DNA of 64,000 nt from Aliisedimentitalea scapharcae (GCF_045277565.1 NZ_CP123588.1:13524-77523); one strand, 5' to 3'; shown: positions 1-9,080, counted from the first letter of the stretch. Numbers and translations: made by a program. The notes: generated by a model not told the origin, from the sequence alone.

Positions 1-142
1 TTTCAATGTGCCCCACGACAAGCGACGCCTTGCCTCTTTCCTCGAGATCAGCCCGGAAACCTCAGCCGGGCGTTCAAGTTTTCGCGGAATATCGAGTAAC
101 CCAGCCTTTGATCGACAAACCGTAAATATGAAGGAGACCAAG

Positions 143-454
143 ATGACCAGATCCATGCCCGGTGCCGCCGGCGACCTCGCCGATGAGCATCCCGATATCT
201 GGAAGGCCTATTCGGCCCTCGGCAAGGCAACAGCCGATTGCGGGCCGCTGACCGATCGGGAAAAACGGCTCGTCAAGCTCGCACTTGCGATCGGCGTGGG
301 TTCTGAGGGGGCGGTGCATTCCCACACCCGACGGGCAAAGGTCGACGGGATCGAAGTTGCTGCAATCATTCAGGTGGCCATGCTGGCCATCGGACCGCTT
401 GGCCTACCCCGCGCCGTGGCCGCCAAGACCTGGATCGAGGATATCGACGACTGA
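143..454 (+). CDS. Carboxymuconolactone decarboxylase / AhpD-like family protein
   Basis: A 103-residue alpha-helical protein. The central part (TDREKRLVKLALAIG, then VHSHTRRA) resembles the CMD/AhpD fold, in which a helix precedes a catalytic patch. AhpD-type members normally carry CxxC before a histidine. Here the corresponding place reads GAVHSH, so no redox cysteine pair is visible and a peroxidase role is doubtful. The start at 143 is chosen because AAGGAG lies at 130-135 with 7 bases of spacing; the in-frame ATGs at 8 and 128 lack such a site. It precedes a transposase scar and the moeA group, but no operon link is evident. Confidence 0.75.
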   Translation: MTRSMPGAAGDLADEHPDIWKAYSALGKATADCGPLTDREKRLVKLALAIGVGSEGAVHSHTRRAKVDGIEVAAIIQVAMLAIGPLGLPRAVAAKTWIEDIDD

Positions 455-485
455 TCCTCAGTGCAGCGGGCAAACCTCTAAAAAA

Positions 486-960
486 ATGGTTCTGCCTCAA
501 TCTGTGTGGCGCAACTATCCTGAGACTGGAAGATTCAGGAGGGATAGTTGTGATTTCAAAGAAGCACTGGTCGCCCGTGTGCGATGTTTCGGTTCAAAGC
601 GTTAAGCCGGCGGGTGGCTTGTATCCGGCACTCTGGCACCTCAGGGCATTTGCCCTGACTGTGGTTTGCGTTCACGACGACGTCACGGATGGCCGCATCG
701 GCGACAGGATTTTCCCGCACATGGAGACGAGGTCACAGTGGAACTCCAGGTTTGCCGCTGGCGATGTTTGGCTTCCGCTTGCCCGCGCCGAACGTTTTCA
801 GACCAGATCCTATCGGTTGCACGTCCGTTTGCACGTCGCACCTCGCGTGTCGGGGAGATTGTCAGTCACTTGGGGCATGCGACAGGTGGGCGGACTGCCG
901 AGCGACTCTTGCACATGGCCAATGCAGTCGCGCCGCGCCATTTCAGCGAGCTTGTGCTAG
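486..960 (+). pseudogene. ISL3-family transposase remnant (N-terminal part)
   Basis: Translation of about 700-960 gives a stretch (LQVCRWRC, then ACPRRTF, then RRTSRVGEIVSHLGHATGGR, then TAERLL) that matches the cysteine-containing N-terminal region of ISL3 transposases. The earlier part is in another frame and the catalytic DDE domain is absent. The sequence from about 486 (GGTTCTGCCTCA) could be the element's left end, but no matching right end is present. This fills the 600-base space between the CMD gene and moeA. It is a decayed fragment and cannot move by itself. Confidence 0.55.
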
Positions 961-1068
961 ATCAACGAACTCTCCTGCTCTGTGTATAGAGTGATTGTGT
1001 GAAACACACGGGAGGAGTGTCGTATCATGACGTCAAGTTTGTTCGAGACAACGACAGGAGGCGGCACA

Positions 1069-2346
1069 ATGACAGCTCTGACAAGAATCGTTGAGCAAGG
1101 GTGCGGGTGCGGCGCAGCTGATGAGTTGGGCGGTTTGGTCTCAATCGACGAGGCGATAGCCCGTATTGTTCGGAATGCGGTTGAGGTCGCGGAGACGGAA
1201 ATCTTGTCTCTTGCCAGTGCACGCGGAAGGGTGCTTGGTGAGCCTGTTTGTGCGATCTCGGCCGCGCCACCGTTCGACAATGCGGCGATGGATGGCTACG
1301 CGATCAATTCAGCCTGCCTGACGGGGAATGGTCCGTGGATTCTTCCTGTGACAAACCGGATTGCGGCCGGGCAGAAGAACGTAGGATCGGTTCGCCTTGG
1401 AAACGCTGCGCAGATATTTACCGGCGCGCCAATGCCGGAGGGTGCGGATGCTGTAGTGATGCAGGAAAACGTCCAGCGCACCGAAGGCGCAATAGTTGTC
1501 TTGCAAAAGGTGAGGTCGAGTTCGCATGTCCGGCGAACGGGCGAGGACATGGTTGCAGGCGACGTTGTCGTATCCGCTGGCCGTCGTCTTACGGCGCGGG
1601 ACATTGCTGCTTGCGCGGCCGCTGGGTCAGCGGCTGTTAGGGTCCGGCGTCGCGTTCGTGTTGCTCTTTTGGTCACCGGCGATGAAGTGAGTACGACCGG
1701 AGACTCCCGAAAAACTTCAGGCATCTGGGATGTGAATACCCCGATGTTGAGAGCCGCAATTGAGACGACCGGGATTGAACTTGTCCGCGTCGAAACCGGT
1801 GAGGATAACCGCGCCGGTCTACGACGACAACTTGGCGAACTTGCTAAGAGCGTCGATCTGATTGTTACCACCGGCGGTATATCTGTCGGCGAGGAAGACC
1901 ATGTAAAACCTGCGTTGACCGATCTTGGCCTGCTCATGGCGTTCACTGGTGTCGTCATGAAGCCTGGGAAACCAGTTTCCTACGGGAAATTGGGAGCTGT
2001 GCATTGGCTCGGTTTGCCTGGAAATCCGCTCTCGGCATTCATTGCCTGGCAAATGTTTGGGACAGTGCTTTCCCGGTGTCTGTCCGGGGGCACGGCACCG
2101 CACAGCCGCCGCAGACACGTCGTCCTGTCGCGCCCGTTGCGTCACAAGTTCGGGCGATGTGAATTGCGATTGGCGGAACTGTCCGGGTTTGACGGCATGG
2201 GCCGAGAGGGTGTTCACTTTGATGATGCCACCCATTCCGGGCGCGTGGCTCGCCTCCCCATCGCGGATGGTGTCATTCTGATTCCCTCTGAAGTTGAAAA
2301 CCTGCCAGAAGGCGCGCTGGTGGAATTCCAGCCATTCTGTGATTGA
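1069..2346 (+). CDS. moeA: Molybdopterin molybdenumtransferase MoeA
   Basis: MoeA inserts molybdate into adenylated molybdopterin to complete the molybdenum cofactor in the cytoplasm. The 425-residue protein has the family landmarks in order: PPFDNAAMDGYA near residue 70, TGAPMPEGAD near 125, the GDEV segment, TTGGISVGEEDHV near 270, and KPGKPVSYG followed by GLPGNPLSAF near 310. Domain IV is complete, so length is normal. The start at 1069 has AGGAGG at 1056-1061. An upstream ATG at 1027 with GGAGGAG at 1011-1017 would add 14 residues and cannot be excluded. It is followed after 16 bases by a DUF2478 gene and then hemN, a set often seen near anaerobic respiration clusters (inference). Confidence 0.93.
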   Translation: MTALTRIVEQGCGCGAADELGGLVSIDEAIARIVRNAVEVAETEILSLASARGRVLGEPVCAISAAPPFDNAAMDGYAINSACLTGNGPWILPVTNRIAAGQKNVGSVRLGNAAQIFTGAPMPEGADAVVMQENVQRTEGAIVVLQKVRSSSHVRRTGEDMVAGDVVVSAGRRLTARDIAACAAAGSAAVRVRRRVRVALLVTGDEVSTTGDSRKTSGIWDVNTPMLRAAIETTGIELVRVETGEDNRAGLRRQLGELAKSVDLIVTTGGISVGEEDHVKPALTDLGLLMAFTGVVMKPGKPVSYGKLGAVHWLGLPGNPLSAFIAWQMFGTVLSRCLSGGTAPHSRRRHVVLSRPLRHKFGRCELRLAELSGFDGMGREGVHFDDATHSGRVARLPIADGVILIPSEVENLPEGALVEFQPFCD

Positions 2347-2362
2347 TAGAGGAAGAATGACC

Positions 2363-2881
2363 ATGAAAATCGCCTATACGATGGCACCCGGACGCGGTGA
2401 TACAGATCAATTGCTGTTCACGCTGGCGCAAGATCTCGCGGCTGAGGGCTACCGCACCTGTGGGACAGTTCAGATCAATACGGATCGTGGCGGGCATCCT
2501 TGTGACATGGATGTTCAGGTGCTTCCGGACGGGCCTGTGCTGCGGATTTCGCAGAACCTCGGAGGGGAAGCGAAAGGATGCAGGTTGGATCCCGCAGTCT
2601 TGGAAACCGCTGTTGGATTGGTCGAGATGCAGCTCAATACCGCTCCCGAGCTTCTGATCGTGAATAAATTTGGAAAACACGAGGCCGATGGCCGGGGTTT
2701 TCGATCGGTCATTGCAGAGGCGATTTCGCGCGATATTCCTGTTCTTGTCGGGGTCAACTCTTTGAACCTGGACGCGTTTCAGGAATTCGTAGGCCCGGCG
2801 GCAACAGAGCTTGAGCCTTCGGGAAGTGTCTTGGTCAGTTGGCTGCAAGCAGCTATGGGCAAAGAACGGGATGTCGCCTGA
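2363..2881 (+). CDS. DUF2478 domain-containing protein
   Basis: A 172-residue protein beginning MKIAYTMAPGRGDTD, with the conserved ends IVNKFGKHEADGRGF and VLVGVNSLNLDAF that characterise DUF2478. This family is thought to have a P-loop-like fold related to nucleotide-binding MobB/THEP1-type proteins and commonly sits beside molybdenum genes. No classical GxxxxGK[ST] is present. The start at 2363 fits the GAGGAAG at 2349-2355; the ATG at 2357 is too close to that site. It probably forms one transcript with moeA. Its biochemical function is not established. Confidence 0.8.
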   Translation: MKIAYTMAPGRGDTDQLLFTLAQDLAAEGYRTCGTVQINTDRGGHPCDMDVQVLPDGPVLRISQNLGGEAKGCRLDPAVLETAVGLVEMQLNTAPELLIVNKFGKHEADGRGFRSVIAEAISRDIPVLVGVNSLNLDAFQEFVGPAATELEPSGSVLVSWLQAAMGKERDVA

Positions 2882-3055
2882 GGCATCTGTGATCTTGATT
2901 AAAGACGCGCCAAATATTTTCCGGGAAGCTGAGCGGAAGCGCGGCTTATTGAAGGGCCGCGAATTTGGAATGGGCGACGGAAGGCGGCGGTCAATCGCGA
3001 TACGCATTTTCCCAAGTCTTGAGCCGGGAAGCTGGCAATGCAGATCGGGGCATTT

Positions 3056-3650
3056 ATGACTGATGCACTGAAAACCTACATGAGCCGCAATGTGCCGCGC
3101 TATACAAGCTATCCGACAGCCCCGCACTTCTCAAAGGCGATTGGCTCAAAGGAGTATGCACACTGGCTTGCGGCGCTACCGCCTGAGAAGCCTGTTTCTC
3201 TCTATTTGCATGTTCCCTACTGCCGCGAGCTTTGCTGGTATTGCGGATGCAATATGAAGCTGGCCAAGAAAGATGCGCCGGTCGCGCAATATGCGCAGAC
3301 GCTTAACCGGGAGATCGATCTTTTGGCCGGGCATCTGCCGGACCGTATGGCCATCACTCATCTGCATTGGGGTGGGGGGACACCGACGGCGCTGGTGCCC
3401 GATGATCTGGAGCGCGCGATGCAGGCCGTGCGGGCCAATTTCAACATCACCGCCGACGCCGATTGACAATGATCCAACGGATCGGACAGTTGGGCTTCAC
3501 CCGCGCCAGTTTCGGCGTGCAGGAATTTGACCCTAAAGCTCAGAAAGCGATCAACCGCATACAGCCGCCTGATATGGTGCGCCATTCAGTCGATGGATTG
3601 CGCGCGGCAGGGGTGGCGGGCATTAACTTCGATTTGATCTACGGTCTCGG
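3056..3650 (+). pseudogene. hemN: hemN remnant: oxygen-independent coproporphyrinogen III oxidase, N-terminal part
   Basis: The first 137 codons read as authentic HemN, a radical-SAM enzyme converting coproporphyrinogen III to protoporphyrinogen IX anaerobically. SYPTAPHF and the iron-sulfur motif PYCRELCWYCGCN (CxxxCxxC) are intact. The frame closes with TGA at about 3464. Homology resumes in the next frame at TMIQRIGQLGFTRASFGVQ, consistent with a small deletion of about ten residues plus a frameshift. Homology stops at INFDLIYGL near 3649, where an IS110 fragment in opposite orientation begins. The C-terminal two-thirds are missing from the window. The gene cannot make active enzyme. Confidence 0.85.
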
Positions 3651-4084
3651 ATCTGATTGGTCAATTGGGTTGTGATGGCCAGGAGTTGCGTGCGAGCTGC
3701 AACCAACGACCGGATCAGCATCGCTTCGAACGACTTAACCCTGACGGCCTTATAGAAGCCAGTTTCGGCAAGTCTGGCCAACCCTTCGGCATCGTTTGCG
3801 TCGGTCTTGTTCAACGTCTCGCCCAAAATCTTCTGTGCGTGCCGTGCCTCGATGTAAATTGCCGGAAGCCCTTCCCCCGTCAAGGCATGAAAGAACCAAG
3901 TGGCAAGTGGACCGGTTTCAAAAACGACCCTCAAGGGATCGTGTGCGTGCTTGCGAACAATCTGCGCAATAATCTCGGGGTCGGAGGGGCATTTCCCGCG
4001 CCAAATTCTTTTACCGTCTTCCCGGATCGCGATCGCGGTATCCTTCAGCGAAACGTCAAGCCCTATACGCTGGCCCATGCTCAA
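3650..4084 (-). pseudogene. IS110-family transposase, N-terminal fragment
   Basis: Starting at 4084, the translation MSMGQRIGLDVSLKDTA carries the DEDD/RuvC-like domain of IS110 transposases: GLDVS for the first aspartate, VVFETGP for the glutamate, and NKTDANDAEGLARLAE for the later aspartates. Homology runs to TTQLTNQIR and then leaves the family exactly where hemN sequence begins near 3650. The C-terminal Tnp20 domain with the catalytic serine is absent, so the element is dead. It is a different IS110 member from the C-terminal fragment near 57.3 kb, because the two overlap in sequence and clearly differ. Confidence 0.8.
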
Positions 4085-4149
4085 TCTCCATCTATTGCTT
4101 CGAACAAGACCCTTTTCGGATCACGCTCTGAATCATACCGAAGAAAAAG

Positions 4150-4437
4150 CATTCCGATGCCATGAAGGAAACGGCGAGACAGAGCGATTACCCCATGTTC
4201 TGCGATCCCTCCTCACCATGGCAGAAAGGGACGGTCGAGAACACCAATCGACGCGCAAGAAGATGGTTGCCGAGGAAGCGCGACATCACGGCACTCACTG
4301 ATCATGACTTGAAGATGATCAGTGACTGCCTCAACGACACCCCCCGCAAATGTCTCGGATGGAAAACGCCCGCTGAGGTCTTCCGCGAAAAGATGATGGA
4401 AGAAATGGGGCGATCCCCTTACCCTCAGAGGCAATAG
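4150..4437 (+). pseudogene. IS30-family transposase, C-terminal fragment
   Basis: The reading frame ending with TAG at 4435-4437 holds the end of an IS30 DDE transposase: FCDPSSPWQKGTVENTNRR (the final catalytic glutamate is in GTVENTN) and LNDTPRKCLGWKTPAEVF. The N-terminal helix-turn-helix and the first two catalytic aspartates are missing. The IS3 element inserted about 10 bases after its stop. The bases after that IS3 (from 8251) probably continue the original right end of this IS30 copy (inference). Confidence 0.8.
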
Positions 4438-4527
4438 GAGTCGCGGTGATCTGATCCCCGCAAACTGGACCGTCTGAAGCTGGAGTTTTCCGCTACGATT
4501 TCCTGGCTGGGAGAGGAGCGGACTCAC

Positions 4528-4794
4528 ATGAAGGCATCGAAGTTTTCGGACGCGCAGAAAGCGTTCATCATCAAGCAGGGCGAGGAAGGCACGCCGGTGT
4601 CTGAGATCTGCCGCAAGGCAGGCATCAGCCAGGCGACCTACTTCAATTGGAAGAAGAAGTATGCCGGCCTTTTGCCGACCGAGATGAAGCGGTTGAAGCA
4701 GCTCGAGGATGAGAATGGGCGGTTGAAGAAGATCGTGGCCGATCTGACGCTGGACCGCGAGATGTTGCAGGATGTCATCCGGCGAAAGATCTGA
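4528..4794 (+). CDS. IS3-family transposase OrfA
   Basis: An 88-residue protein with an HTH_Tnp_1 domain: FSDAQKAFIIKQGEEGTPV, then EICRKAGISQATYFNWKKKY as the helix-turn-helix. It ends in a leucine-zipper-like tail (LKQLEDENGRLKKIVADLTL) that mediates OrfA-OrfB contacts in this family. It appears intact. The partner OrfB starts 12 bases downstream and is dead, so this product has no obvious function left except possible binding to related element ends. Confidence 0.88.
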   Translation: MKASKFSDAQKAFIIKQGEEGTPVSEICRKAGISQATYFNWKKKYAGLLPTEMKRLKQLEDENGRLKKIVADLTLDREMLQDVIRRKI

Positions 4795-5514
4795 AACCTG
4801 GTCGGATGCGCGAACTGGTGCGCGGGATGTGCAGCAATTGGGCGGTCTCGATCCGGACGGCGTGTGGCGCCATCGGATTTGATCGTTCGACGTTCCACTA
4901 CAAATCCCGCCGCGCCGATCAGGCTGCCGTGGAATAGCGGATCAGGGAGATTTGCGAGACACGTGTGCGCTACGGCTATCGCCGGGTTCATGTGCTCTTG
5001 GACCGCGAGGGCTGGGGCATCAACATCAAGAAAGTCTATCGTATTTACAGGGAGTTGGGCATGCAGTTGAGGAACAAGACGCCAAAGCGGCGGGTGAAGG
5101 CCAAGCTGCGCGATGACCGTGCCGAAGCCGTCGGGCCGAACGATGTCTGGGCGATGGATTTTGTCCATGACCAACTGGCGACGGGCAAGAAGCTTCGGGT
5201 TTTGACGGTCGTGGACACGTTCTCGCAATACGTTCCGGTGCTCGACGCGCGGTTCAGCTATCGCGGGGAGGATGTCGTGGCGACGCTGGACCGGGTGTGC
5301 CGCAAATCGGGCTACCCCAAGACGATCCGGGTCGATCAAGGCAGCGAGTTCATCTCCCGCGACATGGACCTCTGGGCCTATCAGCGCGGTGTCACGCTCG
5401 ACTTCTCACGGCCGGGAAAGCCGACAGACGTAAGCGTTTCCTGGCCCGCACCTTCCCAATTCTCACCTGACCTGAGATTTCGCACCTGACGGAGATTAGG
5501 GCAGGAGTTTCGCG

Positions 5515-5946
5515 ATGGCGACTACGGTGGAGTTTCTCAGGGACTACGGGGTGGACATACGGACCAATGGTCAGCGACGCTGGCCGGATGAGGTCAAGGC
5601 GCGGATCGTGGCTGAGAGCTTGAAGCCTGGGGCGACAGTGAACGGGGTTGCTGCCCGGTATGGGCTTCGGGCGAACCATTTATCGGAATGGCGCAGTCGG
5701 GCGCGCGATGGCAGGTTGGTTTTGCCCGCAGTTGAAGACGATGACTTTTGTTTTGCGTCGATTGTAGTGGCGGATGATGGCGGCGATGCTCCTGTGCCAG
5801 TAGCGTCTGCACATCTGGCCAAGTCTGACGTTGCACCATCTGGTCCTATCGAGATTTGCATCGGCCAGGTGACAATCCGGCTTGATGGCGCCACAGGGGC
5901 TGCGCGGGTTGGTGAGATTGTACGGGCGATCGGTGCGCGGCCATGA
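5515..5946 (+). CDS. tnpA: IS66-family accessory protein TnpA
   Basis: A 143-residue protein whose N-terminal half has the IS3/IS66 OrfA-type helix-turn-helix: RRWPDEVKARIVAESLKPGATVNGVAARYGL, with NHLSEWRSR after it. The C-terminal half is poorly conserved, as in other IS66 TnpA proteins, ending VTIRLDGATGAARVGEIVRAI. It overlaps tnpB by 4 bases, indicating coupled translation. The stop codon TGA lies within ATGATG of tnpB. Confidence 0.9.
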   Translation: MATTVEFLRDYGVDIRTNGQRRWPDEVKARIVAESLKPGATVNGVAARYGLRANHLSEWRSRARDGRLVLPAVEDDDFCFASIVVADDGGDAPVPVASAHLAKSDVAPSGPIEICIGQVTIRLDGATGAARVGEIVRAIGARP

Positions 5947-6296
5947 TGTTCCCGTCCAATCGGGTGCGGGTTCTGGTCTCGACGCAGCCTGTGGACTTCA
6001 GGAAGGGTCATGATGGCCTGGCCGCGCTCGTGTCATCAGTGCTGCGCAAGGATCCGTTCACCGGCACAGTGTTTGTGTTCCGCTCACGCCGGGCGGATCG
6101 GCTAAAGCTTTTGTATTGGGACGGCACCGGTCTGGTAATGGCGTATAAGCGGCTGGAGGATTCGACCTTCACCTGGCCCGCGATCAAGGCTGGGATAATG
6201 GCGCTGAACCATGCCCAATTCGAGGCGCTGTTTGCAGGTCTGGACTGGCGGAAGGTAAAGGCGCTGGAGAGGCGCCCACCATCTGCGGCAGAGTGA
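5943..6296 (+). CDS. tnpB: IS66-family accessory protein TnpB (Orf2)
   Basis: The protein is 117 residues and matches the IS66 Orf2 family throughout: RVLVSTQPVDFRKGHDGLAALV, VFVFRSRRADRLKLLYWDGTGL and KRLEDSTFTWP. This protein is needed for IS66 transposition, but its biochemical role is unsettled. Length is normal and no lesion is seen. Confidence 0.93.
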   Translation: MMFPSNRVRVLVSTQPVDFRKGHDGLAALVSSVLRKDPFTGTVFVFRSRRADRLKLLYWDGTGLVMAYKRLEDSTFTWPAIKAGIMALNHAQFEALFAGLDWRKVKALERRPPSAAE

Positions 6297-6350
6297 ATCA
6301 ACCGCCTGGTTTTGCGTGTTTTTACTGGGGCTTTGTGGTAGCTCTGGCCT

Positions 6351-7907
6351 ATGCAAACAGCCCCCATTCTTGATCTTTCTGCCATCCCGGTTTTGCAGCG
6401 CGCAGCGGTTCTGGCATTGATGGATGAGGTGACAGCGCTGAAGGATATCACCAAGCGGCAGGAACATCTGATCGCTGAACTGAACCACGCCCTGCATGGC
6501 AAACGGTCAGAGAAGCTGTCCGAGGATGAGCGACAACTGGCGTTCGAGGATCTGTCCATCGCGCTGGCCGAGGTCGAGGCGGAAAAAGAAAAACAGGCCG
6601 CCAAAGCGGGCGACGGGACGGCCAAACCGTCGCCCAAGCGCACCATCGGCAACCTTCCCGCTGCGCTGCCGCGCATCGAAGAGGTCATCGAACCTGACAG
6701 CCTGATCTGCCCATGCGGCTGCGGTGTCATGCACAGAATTGGCGAAGACCGCAGCGAGCGGCTGGACATCGTGCCTGCCCAGCTGCGCGTCATCGTCACC
6801 GTGCGCCCGAAGTATGCCTGCCGGACCTGCACCGACGGGGTCACCCAGGCATCAGCGCCATCGCATCTGATCATGGGCGGCCTGCCGACCGAGGCCACCA
6901 TCGCTCATGTGCTGGTCAGCAAATATGCGGACCATCTTCCCTTATACCGCCAGAGCCAAATACTGGCGCGCGCAGGGCTTGATCTGCACCGCGCGGTGCT
7001 GGCCGATTGGGTCGGAAAAGCGGCGTTCCATTTGAAGCCGGTTGTCGACCGGCTGGCCGACCATCTGAAACGATCCGGCAAGCTGTTCATGGACGAGACA
7101 ACGGCTCCGGTGCTGGACCCGGGGCGCGGAAAGACAAAGACCGGGTATCTTTGGGCGTTGGCTCGCGACGACCGAGCTTGGGGCGGTGAGGACCCGCCCG
7201 GCGTGGTTTACTTCTATGCCCCGGGTCGTGCGGGTGAGAATGCCGAAACCTTCCTCACCGGCTTCGATGGCATCCTGCAGATCGACGGGTATCAGGGCTA
7301 TAATCGGTTGACCAAACCTTCGCGCAAGGGTGGTACGCCCATTCGGGTGGCCCATTGCTGGGCGCATGCGCGCCGCAAGCTCAAAGAAGTCTTCGACCGC
7401 GACGGATCAGAGATCGCCGCAGAAGGGCTGCACCGGATCGCCGAATTTTACGCCGTCGAGGCCGATATCCGCGGTATCTCGCCCGGCCAGAGATTATCAG
7501 CCCGTCAGGCCCGCACCGCGCCGCTGGTCGCAGCCTTCGGCGACTGGCTTCAGGCGCAACGCCGCAAAGTCTCCAGTAAATCCCGGCTCGGCGAAAAGCT
7601 GACCTACATCCATAACCATTGGAATGGGCTGCAAACCTTCCTGACCGATGGCCGCGTCGAGATCGACAACAACCGCGTCGAAAACCTCATCCGCCCCATC
7701 GCCCTCAATCGCAAAAACGCGCTCTTCGCCGGCCACGACGAAGGCGGCATCGCATGGGGCCGCATCGCCTCGCTGATAGAGACCTGCAAGATCAACGGCG
7801 TCGAACCCTTCGCCTATCTCAAGGCCACCCTCTCAGCAATCGCCAACGGCCACCCGCAAAGCCGCCTTGACGACCTTCTGCCGTGGAAATTTGCGCCGTC
7901 AAGCTAA
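6351..7907 (+). CDS. tnpC: IS66-family transposase TnpC
   Basis: The 518-residue transposase begins with a coiled-coil region containing ELNHALHGKRSEKL. It continues with a zinc-binding segment (CPCGCGVMHRIGED, then RPKYACRTC) and the DDE core: KLFMDETTAPVLDPG for the first aspartate, ILQIDGYQGYNRL for the second, and VEIDNNRVENLIRPIA for the glutamate. The C-terminal part, GRIASLIETCKINGVEPFAYL, is the usual end domain. Full length and open, so probably functional. Confidence 0.95.
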   Translation: MQTAPILDLSAIPVLQRAAVLALMDEVTALKDITKRQEHLIAELNHALHGKRSEKLSEDERQLAFEDLSIALAEVEAEKEKQAAKAGDGTAKPSPKRTIGNLPAALPRIEEVIEPDSLICPCGCGVMHRIGEDRSERLDIVPAQLRVIVTVRPKYACRTCTDGVTQASAPSHLIMGGLPTEATIAHVLVSKYADHLPLYRQSQILARAGLDLHRAVLADWVGKAAFHLKPVVDRLADHLKRSGKLFMDETTAPVLDPGRGKTKTGYLWALARDDRAWGGEDPPGVVYFYAPGRAGENAETFLTGFDGILQIDGYQGYNRLTKPSRKGGTPIRVAHCWAHARRKLKEVFDRDGSEIAAEGLHRIAEFYAVEADIRGISPGQRLSARQARTAPLVAAFGDWLQAQRRKVSSKSRLGEKLTYIHNHWNGLQTFLTDGRVEIDNNRVENLIRPIALNRKNALFAGHDEGGIAWGRIASLIETCKINGVEPFAYLKATLSAIANGHPQSRLDDLLPWKFAPSS

Positions 7908-8324
7908 TCCGCTGGTGCCATCCAGCTAACGCTTACCGACAGACAATGCGTTCATCGAAGCGTTCAATGGCCGGTTCCGTGCCGAGTGCCTAAACGCCCA
8001 CTGGTCCTGACGCTTGCAGATGCGGCCGAAAAGTTGGAGAGTTGGCGTAGATACTACAATGAGGAACGGCCACACAGCGCGATCGGCAACAAAGCCCCGA
8101 TCACGCTGGCGAAATCGGGGGGCATCACCAGCCTGTCACCCTGATCGAAGCCGGAAAACTCTCGCCAAGGGCGGTAGAAGGTTCGGGGTCGGACCAAAAC
8201 CCAAAGGGCTCCGGTTCCGGCTGGATGAAAGTTCAGTGGCAGGTCAGCGGTTCAAGTATCGCTCACAGTTGCGATAGTATATTATTGTATGTATGCTGGA
8301 GGTCCCCTGCCAAGGAACCCTAGC

Positions 8325-9080
8325 ATGAGCGTACTACTTAGAATCCGACTTATATCGTTGGTCGTAGCCCTGGCTTTGACTGGGGTTTCGCTGCCTTCCA
8401 ACTCAAGGGCTCAAACCTATCCTATCGACTGCGCGATCCTGCTTTGCCTATCTGGTGGCTGGCCAGCTTCCATACCATGTGCGCGAGCCCGTGCAGAGTT
8501 CATTCGCCGGATTACACCATGGCCGGTCGAGCCTCCGCTGCAAATCTGGCGCTGTCCCATGGGCGCGTCCTACGAGTTCGAACCTCAGCCAAGCGGAACA
8601 AACCGTATCTTCGACGCCTTGTTCGGAACTGATGATTTTCACCCACGCCAGTCATTCCTCATGACCCATCGCGCCCCTGAAGCAATGGCAGAAACGGCCG
8701 TTCTGAGCATTGACGAAACCTCGAAGGCGCTCGTTCCCGTGAATCTTGCCCTACGCCTCGTTCAAGATCGCGCAGACATCGACATCAGCGGACCGGAGTT
8801 CAATTTCGTGCGGTCCATCCGCGTCTTTGACGTTCGTTATGCCCACCAGCACGAATCCGGGCGAGATGGCGACTGCAACCGTAGCGCCGTAGTGGTCCTC
8901 GGTACCTACGGGACCCAGGGCGATTTCTCTTGGCAGCGATCTTCTACTGCCGCCCTCCCCTCGGCCCATGTGGGACTTGAACGCTGGGGGGAGCATTGCC
9001 CAAGCATCTACCATCGGTCGGTATTAGTGGATTGGCGCGACTATGAAGGCAAATACGGGTACGAGCAGGTAAATTACTGA
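8325..9080 (+). CDS. Secreted protein of unknown function linked to the type IV secretion locus
   Basis: The 251-residue product starts with a clear signal peptide (MSVLLRIRLISLVVALALTG ... SRAQ). The mature protein has four or more cysteines (DCAILLCLSGG, ASIPCARARAEFI, LQIWRCP, GDCNRS), suggesting periplasmic disulfides. Similar cysteine-bearing proteins accompany VirB clusters on Rhodobacteraceae plasmids (recollection, not checked). The start at 8325 has AAGGAA at 8312-8317; the ATG at 8289 would place 12 residues in front of the signal peptide. It is the first gene after the insertion-sequence pile-up and points the same way as the virB genes. Confidence 0.6.
   Translation: MSVLLRIRLISLVVALALTGVSLPSNSRAQTYPIDCAILLCLSGGWPASIPCARARAEFIRRITPWPVEPPLQIWRCPMGASYEFEPQPSGTNRIFDALFGTDDFHPRQSFLMTHRAPEAMAETAVLSIDETSKALVPVNLALRLVQDRADIDISGPEFNFVRSIRVFDVRYAHQHESGRDGDCNRSAVVVLGTYGTQGDFSWQRSSTAALPSAHVGLERWGEHCPSIYHRSVLVDWRDYEGKYGYEQVNY

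Larger units (their letters stand above)
5430..7936 (+). mobile_element. IS66-family insertion sequence (tnpA-tnpB-tnpC), apparently complete
   Basis: A 2507-base element bounded by inverted ends: GTAAGCGTTTCCTGG at 5430 and CTAACGCTTAC at 7926-7936. It is flanked by an exact 8-base direct repeat, CGACAGAC, at 5422-5429 and 7937-7944. Eight-base duplications and three genes are typical of IS66. All three reading frames are open and full length, so it may still be mobile. Removing it with one repeat copy restores the IS3 orfB frame across the junction, which proves the order of insertion. Confidence 0.95.
4806..8144 (+). pseudogene. IS3-family transposase OrfB, interrupted by IS66
   Basis: The DDE integrase can be read from ATG 4806 through DRSTFHYK. 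An in-frame TAG stands at 4935-4937, then the frame continues RIREICETRVRYGYRRVHV. The catalytic aspartates are in WAMDFVHD and IRVDQGSEF. The frame is cut at 5430 by the IS66 element. It resumes at 7945 with NAFIEAFNGRFRAECLNAHW, which contains the catalytic glutamate, then a one-base loss near 8003 shifts the frame before LTLADAAEKLESWRRYYNEERPHSAIG. Three independent lesions make this a clear pseudogene. Confidence 0.88.
4447..8246 (+). mobile_element. IS3-family element (IS407-like), disrupted by a nested IS66
   Basis: The left end begins TGATCTG at 4447 and the right end finishes in the inverted form CAGGTCA at 8246. A 4-base direct repeat, gcgg, flanks it at 4443-4446 and 8247-8250, the duplication size usual for the IS407 group. 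Inside lie orfA and a broken orfB. Without the 2507-base IS66 and one copy of its 8-base target duplication the element would be about 1.29 kb, normal for this family. A nonsense codon, a frameshift and the IS66 insertion all lie in orfB, so it cannot transpose by itself. Confidence 0.85.
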
